The position numbers and the translations under genes were made by a program. A DNA stretch of 64,000 nt from Tetradesmus obliquus (lineage: Eukaryota; Chlorophyta; Chlorophyceae; Sphaeropleales; Scenedesmaceae): positions 2,852,001 to 2,916,000 of the forward strand of contig CP126197.1 of NCBI GenBank assembly GCA_030272155.1. The letters are read 5' to 3'. Below the pieces are notes generated by a model. The model had not been told where the DNA came from and did no database searches. It saw only the letters and a program-made list of their open reading frames with translations. This document shows, piece by piece, positions 54,620 through 64,000 of the stretch (position 1 is the first letter of the stretch; each line of letters starts with the position of its first letter).

Positions 54620-57557
54620 ATGGCGTCTACCAAGAGCAAGCTCAACCCGTTTGCTGCCGAATTCGTGCCGGGTGGCACCCACACATCGTCATCAAGATCT
54701 GCTGCGTTGCCAGCTGCAGCATCCAGGGCCTCCCAGCAGCAGGAGCCTGATGCAGCAGCAGTGCTGTTTGACATCAAGGAGCTCCCCATGGAGGTGTGTG
54801 GGCTGCATGAGGCATGCAGCACTGCCTGCAATACATCAACTGACTCTTGTTGGCGTCTGCTTTGTTGATATCTAGCACGGCATGCTTGCTTCTTCAGCTT
54901 GCTGCATCACTGGGCACAGCGTACAACTCCTGTGCTATGCACTGCCCAGCAATCCAAGCATCCACGGTCATGCCACTCTTATGGCAACACTGGCACCTTT
55001 AACTCGCATAACATATCCCTTTCAACCGTGCCGATGCAGATGCTGTCGTGCATCATGGCCAGCCTCGCTGGCTGCAACCACGACCTGTCCAGCTGCCTCA
55101 TGGCCAGCCAGCAGCTGCAGGCAGCTGTGCGCGCTGCGCGCGTGACATATGCACTCACGGAGCCGCAGCAGCAGCTGCTCAGCAACCCCGCCAACTCCTG
55201 CAAGCTGGACGAGCTGGTGCAAGCACTGACCAAGTACATGCCAGGTGCGCAGCTGCAGCAGCAGCAAGACAGCTGACCTCTCATGTTGCAAGCTGTCCAC
55301 GATGTATAGATACTGTCCTGCAAGCACCCTTGCATGCACACTTGGTTTGAACAGCAGGGCTTGTGCATTACTGGCTGGCTGGCCGTCTTCTGCTGTTCTC
55401 GCTGGCTTCACCCCACATGCTGCTGACATGACCCTGCTGCTCTGCACCTTTCCTGCAAACATGTGCCTCCAATCCATCAGGCATGGTGTCCTGCAGCCTG
55501 TCGATGCTGCCGCTGGAGCACAGCCACATCGCCAGCCTGGCAGCAGGCCTGCAGCACCTAGCTGTACTGGACCTGTCAGGCTGCAAGAAGCTGCAGCCCG
55601 GCGTGACGCAGCTGCTGCAGCAGAAAGGCACGCTGCCGCGCCTGCAGTGCCTCAACATGCAGCGCTGTTTCCAGCTCACTGAGGCATGCCTCAGCGACCT
55701 GTTGGAGCGGAGCTGCGGCGTGGCTGCTGCTGCTGCTGCTGGGAGCGGTGGTGATGCTGCAGATGATGATGGAGGCGGCGGAGATGCCGCAGGGAGCAGC
55801 AGCAGCAGCAGCAGCAGCTCGCTGCAGTGCGTAGCGTTGAGCCATCTGAACCTGGGGAACTGGCCTTTCAAGGTGCAGGCCAGTGGCAGCAGTGCAACAG
55901 CCGGGTCTGGTGGTGCTGGTGATGCTGCTGCTGCACGCGAAGCAGGGGCAACACAAGCAGCAGCGCTGTGGCAGAGGCTTGAAGCTGTGGTGCGGGCAGC
56001 GCTGCTGCGCATGCCTAGCCAGCTGGGTCTGCAGCATGTCGGCACTGTACCTTCTGCTGCTGCTGCTGCTAGCAGCAGCTTGCGTGCTGTGGTGCTCAGC
56101 AACTGCAGCCAGCTGTCAGTGGAAGGCTTGTTGGCCCTTGCTGCCGCATGCCCGCAACTGGAGTTTCTGATGCTGGGTGGCAGCACTCTGAAGGCCAGCT
56201 GGGATGCTGCTGCTGCAGCAGCAGCTCAGCTAGCTGCTGAAGGTGCAGGAGCAGCAGCAGCAGCAGCAGAGGCAGCTGCAGCACATGCAGGAGCAGCAGC
56301 GTACGTGCCGCCGCGCGTCGCTGCAGCTGCGGCTGCAGCAGCAGGTGGTGCAGGTGCACAGGCTGCAGCTGGCGGTGCATCTGAGCTGCTGCCAGCAGCA
56401 CTTCCGCAGCTGGCCAGTCTGCTGGAGCTGCCTGCAGTCTTGCCCTGGGAGGAACTCAGTGCCTGCTGTGTGCAGCATGATGGGATGGCATGCGGGCAGC
56501 GGCCGTGCAGCTGCTGCCGCGGCGCAGAGGGCGCCAGTGATACTGCTGCTGCAGGCAGCGGCAGGGTGAAGGCACGCAGCCGGCTGCAGAGGAATGAGCC
56601 GTCGGCAGCAGCTGTGGCAGCAGCACGGGGGCACGCACTGGCGCTGGCGTACGCTGCTGCGCTGCTGCCGCAGCTGAAGGCGCTGGAAGTGACGTTCATG
56701 GCGCCAGCTGTTGCAGGCTGGCTGCGGGTGGCTGTGCAACGGCTGCAGCAGCTAGGGCATGCCAGGGGTGGCAGCAGGGCAGGAAGCGTCTGCACGGGTC
56801 GTTATGGCGGCATGCGGGGTCTTTACCGCAGCTGCAGCAGCGACAGCAGCAGCAGCTGCAGCGTTGCATCTGATGTGATGCTAAATGGAGGTCAGGACGC
56901 AGGATGCGTGCTTGGCAGTTGCTTGGAGGCAGCCGCTAGCAGCAGCGGCAGCAGCAGCAGTGCCTGTTGCTACCCCAGGGTGTGGGAGTTCACCTGCATC
57001 AAGTCAGTGTCTGAGGCCCTGCAGGTGCTGCAGGACTGCAAGCGCAGCAGCCAGCAGGCGGCTCGGCTGGGCAGCAGCAGCAGCAGCAGTGATGGCCTGA
57101 ACCCAGCATGCCTGGAGACTGCCGTGCGCTGCGCTGCCAATTGCTCCAGCAGAGGCCGCAGCACGCCTGTGCACACGGCTGCAGAGCGCGGCTGTGCGCA
57201 GCATGTGCTGCTGTTGCTGCAGGCCGGCGCAGCCGCCGCAGCCAGGGACACGAGTGGCGCTAGTCCGCTGTTTGTTGCTTCAGAGGCAGGCAGGGCGGCA
57301 GCAGTGGAGGTGCTGCTGCGGGCGGGTGCTGACCCGTTGGTTGGCAACACGGCAGGCGAGACAGCGCTGTACATTGCAGGTGCGCTGCTGCTGTGCTGTT
57401 GGCAGGTTGCTCTTGCGGTGCCGGTGCATTTTTTAGTGAAACACACACGACTGCACAGCGCATGTTGTTCAGTGTGCTTCGGTTGGTTTACCACCTCGCC
57501 TCTCCTGCTGATGCTGATGCTGATGCTGCTGCTGCCTCTGTTGCTGCTGCTGCCGCC

Positions 57558-57589
<32 letters not shown>

Positions 57590-58179
57590 GTGCAGCGCTG
57601 CGGGGCCACCTGCCTGTGGTGGAGGTGCTGCTGAAGCACCTGTCAGCAGCTGGGGTGGACTGGATGCAGGCGGGGCTGTATGGTGATGCATGGACGCCGC
57701 TCATGGCAGCAGCAGTGGCCAACAGGGTTGATGTGGCGCTGTGCCTGCTGCGCGCCGCAAACGGCTTCACAGCAGCAGGCAACAAGCTGCAGCAGCTGCA
57801 GCAGCGGGACAGCAGCAAGCAGCTTGGCAAGAATGGTGCTGGCGTGCCAGCAGCGGGAGTTTTGCAAGCAGGGAGTAACAGTGCCAGCGCAGCGCAGTAC
57901 CAGAACCATGCGCACGCCTTCCACCAGCAGCGCCGGCGCAACACAGATGCTGGGGCCGCAGGCGTTGAGCGGCTGCTGGCGGCAGAGAACCGCTACGGCC
58001 AGACCGCGCTGCACATTGCTGCACGCAAGGGCTGCAGGGAGCTGCTGCAGCTGCTGCTGTGCTATGGTGCAGTGCGCGTGGCTGGGCAGGTGGTTGACAC
58101 GGCTGGGGATACTTGGGCTGACGTGGCTCGGCGGCATGGGCACAGCGTGGCGTTGCGGGAGCTGCTGCAGCAGTGCTGA
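54620..58179 (+). CDS. F-box/LRR/ankyrin protein with N-terminal PAM2 motif
   Basis: Four exons (54620-54793, 55040-55244, 55481-57379, 57596-58179) join in frame to 953 residues. Residues 6-18, SKLNPFAAEFVPG, fit the PAM2 consensus (L-N-x-x-A-x-x-F-x-P) that binds the MLLE domain of poly(A)-binding protein. Residues about 54-92 (ELPMEMLSCIMASLAGC, DLSSCLMASQQLQ) resemble an F-box. Leucine-rich repeats of the cysteine-containing type follow (LQHLAVLDLSGCKKLQ, LQCLNMQRCFQLTEACLSDL, LRAVVLSNCSQLSVEGLLAL). From about residue 683 there are ankyrin repeats (STPVHTAAERGCAQHVLLLL, SPLFVASEAGRAAAVEVLLR, WTPLMAAAVANRVDVALCLL, QTALHIAARKGCRELLQLLL). The last intron (57380-57595) is itself open in frame. 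An SCF ubiquitin-ligase substrate adaptor is inferred. Confidence 0.8.
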
Positions 58180-58860
58180 TGTTGAAGACTGGCAATTTAC
58201 GGAGTAAATGCAAAGCTGCGAAACCTTCAAGCAAAGCTGGACCAGGAGACCTCTGCTTGAAGTCTCCTGATGTGGCGGGGTGCGGCTTACGGAGCGCCCA
58301 GCACAGGGAGCAGCGAAGAAACACGCTCAATGCCACCTAGTATTAATGGATTGTTGGTTGAGCTGCTGCAGTGCTGAGGGGGCAGTGGCGTGCGGCGTCT
58401 GTTGTGATGCCTGGTGGCGCAGGCAAAGCTGGTGGGGAAATGTGAGAGTCGGTGAGTTGGTGTTGGTGCTATGCCAGTCATGCAGTGTGGTGCTGTTTGA
58501 GCAGCAGAAAAGGGCAGCTCGGCAGTTGTGTGTGCACAAGGCGGTATTTGAAATATGCTGCAGCAAATTTTGCCTTTCTTGCCGCTGCCACATTGTTGCT
58601 GGATCGATGCAAAGAGTGGTGGCTATTGCAGTTGCATTGAATGCAAGTTTGTTGACAGTGGTTCGACTGTGGGACTGCTCATTTGGGCAGTGTCAGGAAC
58701 AGTGGCTGCTGCAGCTTGAGGGGTGGGTCCTGCAGGGGGGCTGGCTACCGCTATGGTAAAATGTATGAGCAAGGATGTCTGTGCATCAAGCAGGTACCAT
58801 TGTGTGTTCTGCTCGCACCTGTGTGTTCTGCTGCCTGCACACTCTGATTGTTTGTTTGCT
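58180..58860. other. 3' flank of the F-box gene, no gene seen
   Basis: No splice-compatible exon is supported here. It may contain the promoter of the split gene listed next. Confidence 0.4.
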
Positions 58861-59516
58861 CCTGAAGAGTACAAGCTGGCGTGGGAAATGGGTGAATGCT
58901 ACATTGCCATGCATGAGGTAGGCAGTCCACAACATCGCCCCCATCCCTTGCTCACGCATCCAAAGAGAGACGTGGCAGCAAGGTTACAGTACTGCAAGGC
59001 AGAACAGACGGTGGCATATGTCATGGCGGGTGGCGTTCGCCGTCCATTGGCTTCGGCTGTAGTGTTTACTCTCTGCTGCTAGCATGATGCTGCACATTGT
59101 CACAGCTGTGGCACCCAGTGCACTGGGTGGCAGCAACTGTGCGTGCATGACGGCTGCGGCTGTTTGTCAGAAACAAGCAAGTTGCATGGTGGCATTTAGC
59201 CAGCTGCTGTGCTGCATCTCCTTGATGCTGCTGTGCGCTCAAGTGTGCTGTTTGTCAAGTCTATGCAACCTGCTGGCAGCTGTTGTTGGTGCAGAGGTGT
59301 GGCGTCCATGCAGCACGACTTGGTTGTCAACATGACAGTTGCTGCCGCATTCGACTGTGTGTTGTACTACAACTACCGTGCTCGAGGTGGTGCTGAATTC
59401 ACTCGTGTGTGCCAGCTGTGCACTCACCAAGTCCTTGCCACAAAGCACAAGATCTATTCGTGCTGCTTGTGTGCGTGCTGGCATTACCCCCACGTATGTT
59501 GCATGCCAGCAGGGGA

Positions 59517-59601
59517 ATAATAGTCGTAGTTTCCGCTCCGTACGGGGCGCGGTTGCCGATGCCGATGACAAGGTATGGCTTACAAGAAGACTATTATTAT
59601 T
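59517..59601 (+). mobile_element. LINE 3' fragment, (TAT)n-tailed family
   Basis: 85 bp matching the end of a LINE reverse-transcriptase frame (VVVSAPYGARLPMPM) and ending GGTATGGCTTACAAGAAGAC(TAT)n. It is flanked by ATGCCAGCAGGGGA at 59503-59516 and 59602-59615. Its first 9 bases (ATAATAGTC) are the reverse complement of its GACTATTAT end, perhaps a small 5' inversion from twin priming. It is the same family as the insert at 15385-15434. Confidence 0.85.
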
Positions 59602-59631
59602 ATGCCAGCAGGGGATGATGCTTGGGGTTCT

Positions 59632-61513
59632 CATCATCATCATGTTACTCATCAAACCATAGCATCAACGCCATCGGCCCCGCGCCCCAATGGAGCGGCA
59701 ACTACACCCTGCACCACCCTCGTGTTTGCAAGCATTACGCACACCCCAAGCCTTTTCAAAAAAATGAGCAATGAACCTAGACACCAGTAACCTAACAGAA
59801 CCCCAAGCATCATCCGACACAAACCGCTTCACCTTCACCTCAGCATCTGTAATAGACAACAAGTTACGCATTTTTGCAGCGCAACCAGACAAAGCCCTAA
59901 TCTCATTAAACATCTCATCTCTTTGCACAGACGTCGCAGCACAATCAAACAACAAATGTGACAATGACTCCACACCAGCACCACACGCCGGACATGCTGT
60001 ATTACCATTAGCTCGCCTGCCACCATAACGACTGGTGCGTTCATGTACAGCCAAGCAACCCAAACGCACACGCATCATCAACTCGACACCACGTGTAGGC
60101 GCCCCAGACCGCAAAAAGGCCTGACCCGCTTAAACGTCATAACATCAGCATGTTTAGGGTGCACATGCGTGATGTAACTCAACAAAGTGGAATGCTCCAG
60201 CAATTCACACGATATCCTATCTGCATGCAACTTCTTGATCTGCCCTGAAATGTGACTCTTGCAGCAACTTGCACGCCCTGCCGCTGTCTCTACATTCACA
60301 CCATACTTGCACAATAGACTCTGCACATACTTGTGCCACGGAGTTACTACCATTGCTCCAGTCGAACGCCTCCACTCTGCAGAGAAAACTTGCTTTGGCA
60401 GTCTAACACCATCCATGCGCTGTATCCTGAAATAGTACTCCATAGCTCGCTGATGTAACCACATATGCAAAGGCTTCACACCCCATTCAGCCAAAACAGC
60501 CGAGGAACACGGACGCTCCTTGCCACAGCGCATTGCACACTTGATTATGTCTGTCTGCACCTGATCAATCTGCTGCAGCTGCCTAGCTGTAAACGGGAAC
60601 CACACTTCACTGCCGTACTCCACAACTGGACGAATGCAGGTCAACAACACAATACGCTTCACTTCAACACTGATATGACGGCTCTACCATATGGGCATAA
60701 GCCCAGCTTTCACACGCTGCACTTTGGCAAGCATTTTGTCAAAATGCGTACTCCAATTGCATGCGTTGTTGAACCACAAACCAAGATAGCAATATTCTGA
60801 AACGACTGGCACAGGAGCATCATTCCATATGATGCCAGAGTCAACCAGCTGACTACGCTGGCTGCGCTGACGACCTGGCAAGATGTGCATGACTGCAGAC
60901 TTGGAACTGTTGAGCTTAAAGCGCCACTTGCAACTGTACTCATACACGGTTGCAGCAACGGCTTGAACTTCAGACAGAGAACCACACACAGCAACAAAAT
61001 CATCTGCCTGCATGGCAGCCACAACCTGGCCAGCAGCTTCGTCAGATGGACCTAGTAGCGTTATGCCGGGGTGTTTTGCATGCACCTCACGCAACATGTC
61101 ATAAATGAAAAACAGGTACAATGTGGGGGAGATGACATCACCCTCATGCAAGCCAAGATCGCATGAAAAGCTGTCAGTGACGCAACCTTCATGAGAAACC
61201 ACACGACGAGCGCCCTGATATAAGTTATACAACACCCGGAACATCTTTCCTCGTACACCCTTCTCCCAGAGTTTGTAGAACAACCCATCAAGCCAGACAG
61301 TGGGAAAGGCTTTGTAGGTGTCAACAAAAAGCACATATGATTCCTTCCCCTCCGCTTTCCTTCCACACAAGATCTCACTTAGCACGCTCTGGTGATCTGC
61401 ACAGCTGCGCTTGGGCCTGAAACCATTCTGGCTTTCATGCAGCTGCCGTGGCAGCAGCAGTTGCTCGTGGTGGACCTGCTGGCTGCTGCTGCTGTGACTG
61501 CTGTTGCTGCTGC

Positions 61514-61584
<71 letters not shown>

Positions 61585-62669
61585 TGCTGCTGGCTGTGGT
61601 GCTGACCGCTGTTGCTGTTGTCCTGTCTGCTGGCTGTGGTGCTGCGGCTGCAATTCACCCTCTGCAAACTTGATGAGGCGCTGATTAAGGACGCTGGTGT
61701 AGAATTTGTAAAGCACGCTGAGCAAGGTGATGCCACGATAGTTTGTAGGATCTGTAAGGTCTCCCTTCTTTGGCATGTTCACAATTGTGCCGGGCACCTG
61801 ATGTACCTGCTCCAGCTGCCACATAAGGCTGCAGTGCTGCAGCAGCATATCAGCAACTGTGCTGCCTCCATACTTCAGGAGCTCGTTGACGATGCCCTTC
61901 TCCGCCGGGTTGCCAGCTTTGCCTGTGCGCAGGCGGTGCAGGCAGTCATGAACCTCATCAGCAGTGATGGCAGAGTCCAAGGGGCAGGGGGCAGAGGAAT
62001 CAGAGTCACTTAAGCACTGCTGTACACTGGCAGTTACTTGAGATGCATATGCAGCGTCAAATTGGGGGTTAGATGACGCAAATGCTGCATGGCTGCCGAC
62101 ACGCTGGTAATGACACTTGCACGCATCTGCCTTTTCTGCCGGAGTGGAAGCCACATGTCCTGAGGGGTGCTGAACGACACTAAACACAGCATCGCTGACA
62201 TGCTTGGGGCACAGGCGGCGTATAAGCTGCCACATGTCCTTTTCACCCAGCACGCTGTCATCATTCATGCGAGCATTGTAAGCTGAAGTTACAGCATGCT
62301 CGCATTGCTGCTTGTGCTGTTTCTTGGCTGCTTTAATCAGCTGTGCTGCCGCTTTGCGCTGCTGTTGATACGCTGCCCAATCTGCCACAAGCCCTGTCGT
62401 CCTGTACTGCTCGAAGGCCTGGACCCTGGCTTGCACCGCGTTTGTCAGCTGCTGCGACCACCATGGGAAGGACTTGCCCACCAAAACCTGCTTATAACCA
62501 AAGCTGGCATTCACTGCATGGCGGATCGCTGCAAGCAGTTGCTCGTGTGCTTGCTGAACTGCTGCTGTGGCTGTCAGCTGTGTTGCAGCAACCTGCTGCT
62601 GCAGGGCGCTGATGGTAGCTGTGTAGACGTTCCCAAGCTGCGATAGAGCTGCCTGATGTGCTTCAAGTT
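59632..62669 (-). mobile_element. Nearly complete but decayed LINE (non-LTR retrotransposon)
   Basis: Inserted in reverse inside copy A with the 12-bp target duplication GCTTGGGGTTCT (59620-59631 and 62670-62681). The reverse-transcriptase frame is open from the 5' truncation at 62669. It shows the post-endonuclease linker (KSFPWWSQQL), RT blocks (VNMPKKGDLTDPTNYRGITL, SQNGFRPKRSC, SYVLFVDTYKAFPTVW, GLHEGDVISPTLY, MQADDFVAVCG), the thumb (IRPVVEYGSEVW) and a C-terminal Cys-His motif CPACGAGVESLSHLLFDC. No endonuclease domain is present. Damage: a CAG-tract frame change (61501-61585), an in-frame TAG near 60682, a frameshift at a T run near 60105, and an insertion of about 10 bp near 59715 relative to copy A. 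It ends (ATG)n. Confidence 0.9.
61501..61585. repeat. CTG/CAG tract inside the LINE reverse transcriptase
   Basis: About 28 triplets (CTG with occasional TTG) lie between RT blocks NYRGITLL...FAEGEL and ESQNGFRPKRSC, where other LINEs have only a short spacer. Frames upstream (poly-Gln) and downstream (poly-Ser side) differ, so the tract breaks the frame. Confidence 0.85.
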
Positions 62670-62990
62670 GCTTGGGGTTCTGTTAGGTTACTGGTGTCTA
62701 GGTTCATTGCTGATTTGTTTGAAAAGGCTTGGGGTGTGCGTCATGCTTGCAAACACGAGGGTGTAGTTGCCGCTCCATTGGGGCGCGGGGCCGATGGCGT
62801 TGATGCTATGGCTTGATGAGTAACATGATGATGATGCCAGCAGGGGAGTCGCCAAGCATGTTGCCGAGTTGGACATGTTGTCGTCTCACAAGGTGCCAGC
62901 TGAACTGCATCTGCAGCAGGTTGCTGTGCTGGTGCTTCTTATTGTGCATTATCTGGGCAGGGATGGTTCATTCAACGCTATGCCTGTCGC

Positions 62991-63835
62991 AGCTCCCCTC
63001 ACGGGCAGCAGGTGCACCAACACACACCGTGGTAGCAGCAGCTGCTGCTGCTGCAGCATTGGCTGCCAACAGGCTGGCTGCAGTGATTGTTTGCTGCTGC
63101 AATTCACCTACTCAACGGCTGGTGTGCTGCTGTTGATCCAGTGCGCATAGGTAGCATATGTAGCATATCATTGTGAAGACCGTGATGGGAGCCCGCCCAC
63201 CCGCCTACAGACAGTAGACAGGCTTCCAGACACAGACACGCCGCTGCCATACAAGCTGTAGTTTCTGCATGTAGCTGAATGAACTGCTATACAACAATGT
63301 AGGAAGGTAGAACCGTTGATGCCGTCACCTGACCTGATGGCGTGTCAGTGCAATGGTGCTCGTGGTGCCTTAAGCAAAGAGCAACAGGCCTACGACATCA
63401 AGCAATTAAACCTTTAGCAACCAGTAAACCTTCTTACGAGCAGCGGTGCATAAGCTAAGCACTATTAGCTCCTCCGGCACAGCGTGATAAGTAACACACG
63501 TCAGTCCTATTCTTGTTGGCAGTATTCAGTGTTCTCCTCTGCTGTGCATGCGCTAGTTGTCTGCGATTGTTATCTATATGTACACATCAGCCAAGTGAGG
63601 ACATCAACACGGCGGTTTGGTCCCTTCCTTTTTTGCTTTGTGGCTAAGCGTGGTCATTGCGCACTTGCGCTTTATTTCGATCAACATCAGCGCAGAGGTC
63701 GTTGTGAACAAAACCAGAGTTCAGCTACTGCCAAGGGGGTGGAGGAAGCAGCTTTTTTGAGCAAAGGTCCCGCTGTGTTGGAGGGCTCTCTAGCATTTGT
63801 AATAAGCTACGTATAGCCCATTAGACAACACCATC
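62991..63835. other. No supported gene
   Basis: Continuation of or downstream flank to the split gene; a short CTG-coded Ala/Ser stretch at 63030-63060 is the only notable feature. Confidence 0.4.
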
Positions 63836-64000
63836 ATGGATGCTGGGCCAGCAGCTCTGGAGCTGAGCCAGAGCCAGGGGCAGGGTGAGAGGGGCGGTCT
63901 TTTAGCTGCAGCAGGGACTGATTTTGTTTGTCGGAACCAGTCAGTTACATCGTATTGCAAAGATCATGCCTCGAGATGCCTTGCAGCAGTCCCACGGGAC
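63836..64000 (+). CDS. Possible start of a gene running off the right edge
   Basis: An ATG in a fair context (CACCATCATGGATGC) opens a frame that stays open to the end of the window (55 codons; begins MDAGPAALELSQSQGQ). A GTGAGA donor at 63884 could instead end a first exon of 16 codons. No family can be named from this length. Confidence 0.35.
   Translation, partial: MDAGPAALELSQSQGQGERGGLLAAAGTDFVCRNQSVTSYCKDHASRCLAAVPRD

Larger units (their letters stand above)
59616..62833 (+). mobile_element. Truncated LINE copy A, split by a later LINE
   Basis: Two pieces, 59616-59631 and 62682-62833, together form a 5'-truncated plus-strand LINE 3' end. The frame DAWGSVRLLVSRF to VVAAPLGRGADGVDAMA-stop is intact across the split, followed by TGAGTAAC(ATG)n. 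Its flanks are ATGCCAGCAGGGGA (59602-59615 and 62834-62847), the same target already used by the neighbouring fragment. Confidence 0.85.
58861..62990 (+). other. Possible exons of an unknown gene split by LINE insertions
   Basis: Three stretches look coding and have splice-like edges: 58871-58917 (EYKLAWEMGECYIAMHE then GTAGGC), about 59296-59386 (VASMQHDLVVNMTVAAAFDC, VLYYNYRARG then GTGGTG) and 62844-62990 (VAKHVAELDMLSSHKVPAEL, VLLIVHYLGRDGSFNAMP), the last directly after a CCAGCAG acceptor. I recognise no family. The phases of the second and third do not match directly, so either an exon is missing or the join is wrong. The 3.4 kb between them is LINE sequence. Confidence 0.35.

Noticed and set aside
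59665-60114. The Cys-His frame at the LINE end as an independent zinc-finger gene
   Set aside because: It is the C-terminal motif of the LINE reverse-transcriptase frame, displaced by a single-base frameshift at a T run near 60105.

Overview
The window looks like nuclear DNA of a chlorophyte green alga. Genes are intron-rich with GTGAG-type donors and TGCAG acceptors. CAG/CTG triplet tracts occur in exons, introns and even a retrotransposon, giving long Gln, Ala and Ser runs. The gene set (plant-type PII, PEX4, calnexin, bZIP, BUD31) fits Chlorophyceae; a Scenedesmus-like (Sphaeropleales) source is only a guess. Gene models were built by hand by joining exons at canonical splice sites; every complete model closes in frame except the MYND gene (see below).

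Layout. 1-4128 (-): 3' part of a secreted Cys-rich repeat protein. 4964-8008 (-): Lys-rich protein with a stand-alone prolyl-tRNA-synthetase-type anticodon-binding domain. 9066-10333 (-): BUD31/G10 splicing factor with a long tail and few zinc ligands. 10893-14745 (+): multi-pass GOST/Lung-7TM-like membrane protein. 15345-16024: non-autonomous DNA transposon carrying a tiny LINE tail. 16686-25991 (+): about 2,090-residue LRR plus acidic, disordered protein with SUMO-interaction-like motifs. 26796-31314 (+): calnexin. 31919-33325 (+): MYND zinc-finger protein interrupted by an 8-bp duplication. 35681-42191 (-): very large Gln/Ala-rich bZIP factor. 42770-46688 (-): renalase-like FAD oxidoreductase. 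47180-47251 (-): tRNA-Pro(CGG). 49011-51044 (-): PEX4 ubiquitin-conjugating enzyme. 51438-53537 (+): plastid PII (GLB1). 54620-58179 (+): F-box/LRR/ankyrin protein with a PAM2 motif. 58860-62990: candidate exons of an unknown gene, interrupted by a nest of LINE insertions. 63836-64000: possible start of another gene.

The genes do not form one pathway; this is ordinary eukaryotic gene order with several divergent pairs (BUD31/GOST-like, PEX4/PII). The strongest theme is architectural. At least two dozen exon edges, spanning the splice junction, have been tandemly copied two to five times into the neighbouring intron or 3' UTR, in most multi-exon genes here. A second theme is LINE insertion: three nested insertions reuse one 14-bp target that itself contains a probable 3' splice site, and two related LINE families with different triplet tails are visible. 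Individual proteins worth a look are the PAM2 F-box protein, the anticodon-domain-only protein and the Cys-poor BUD31.
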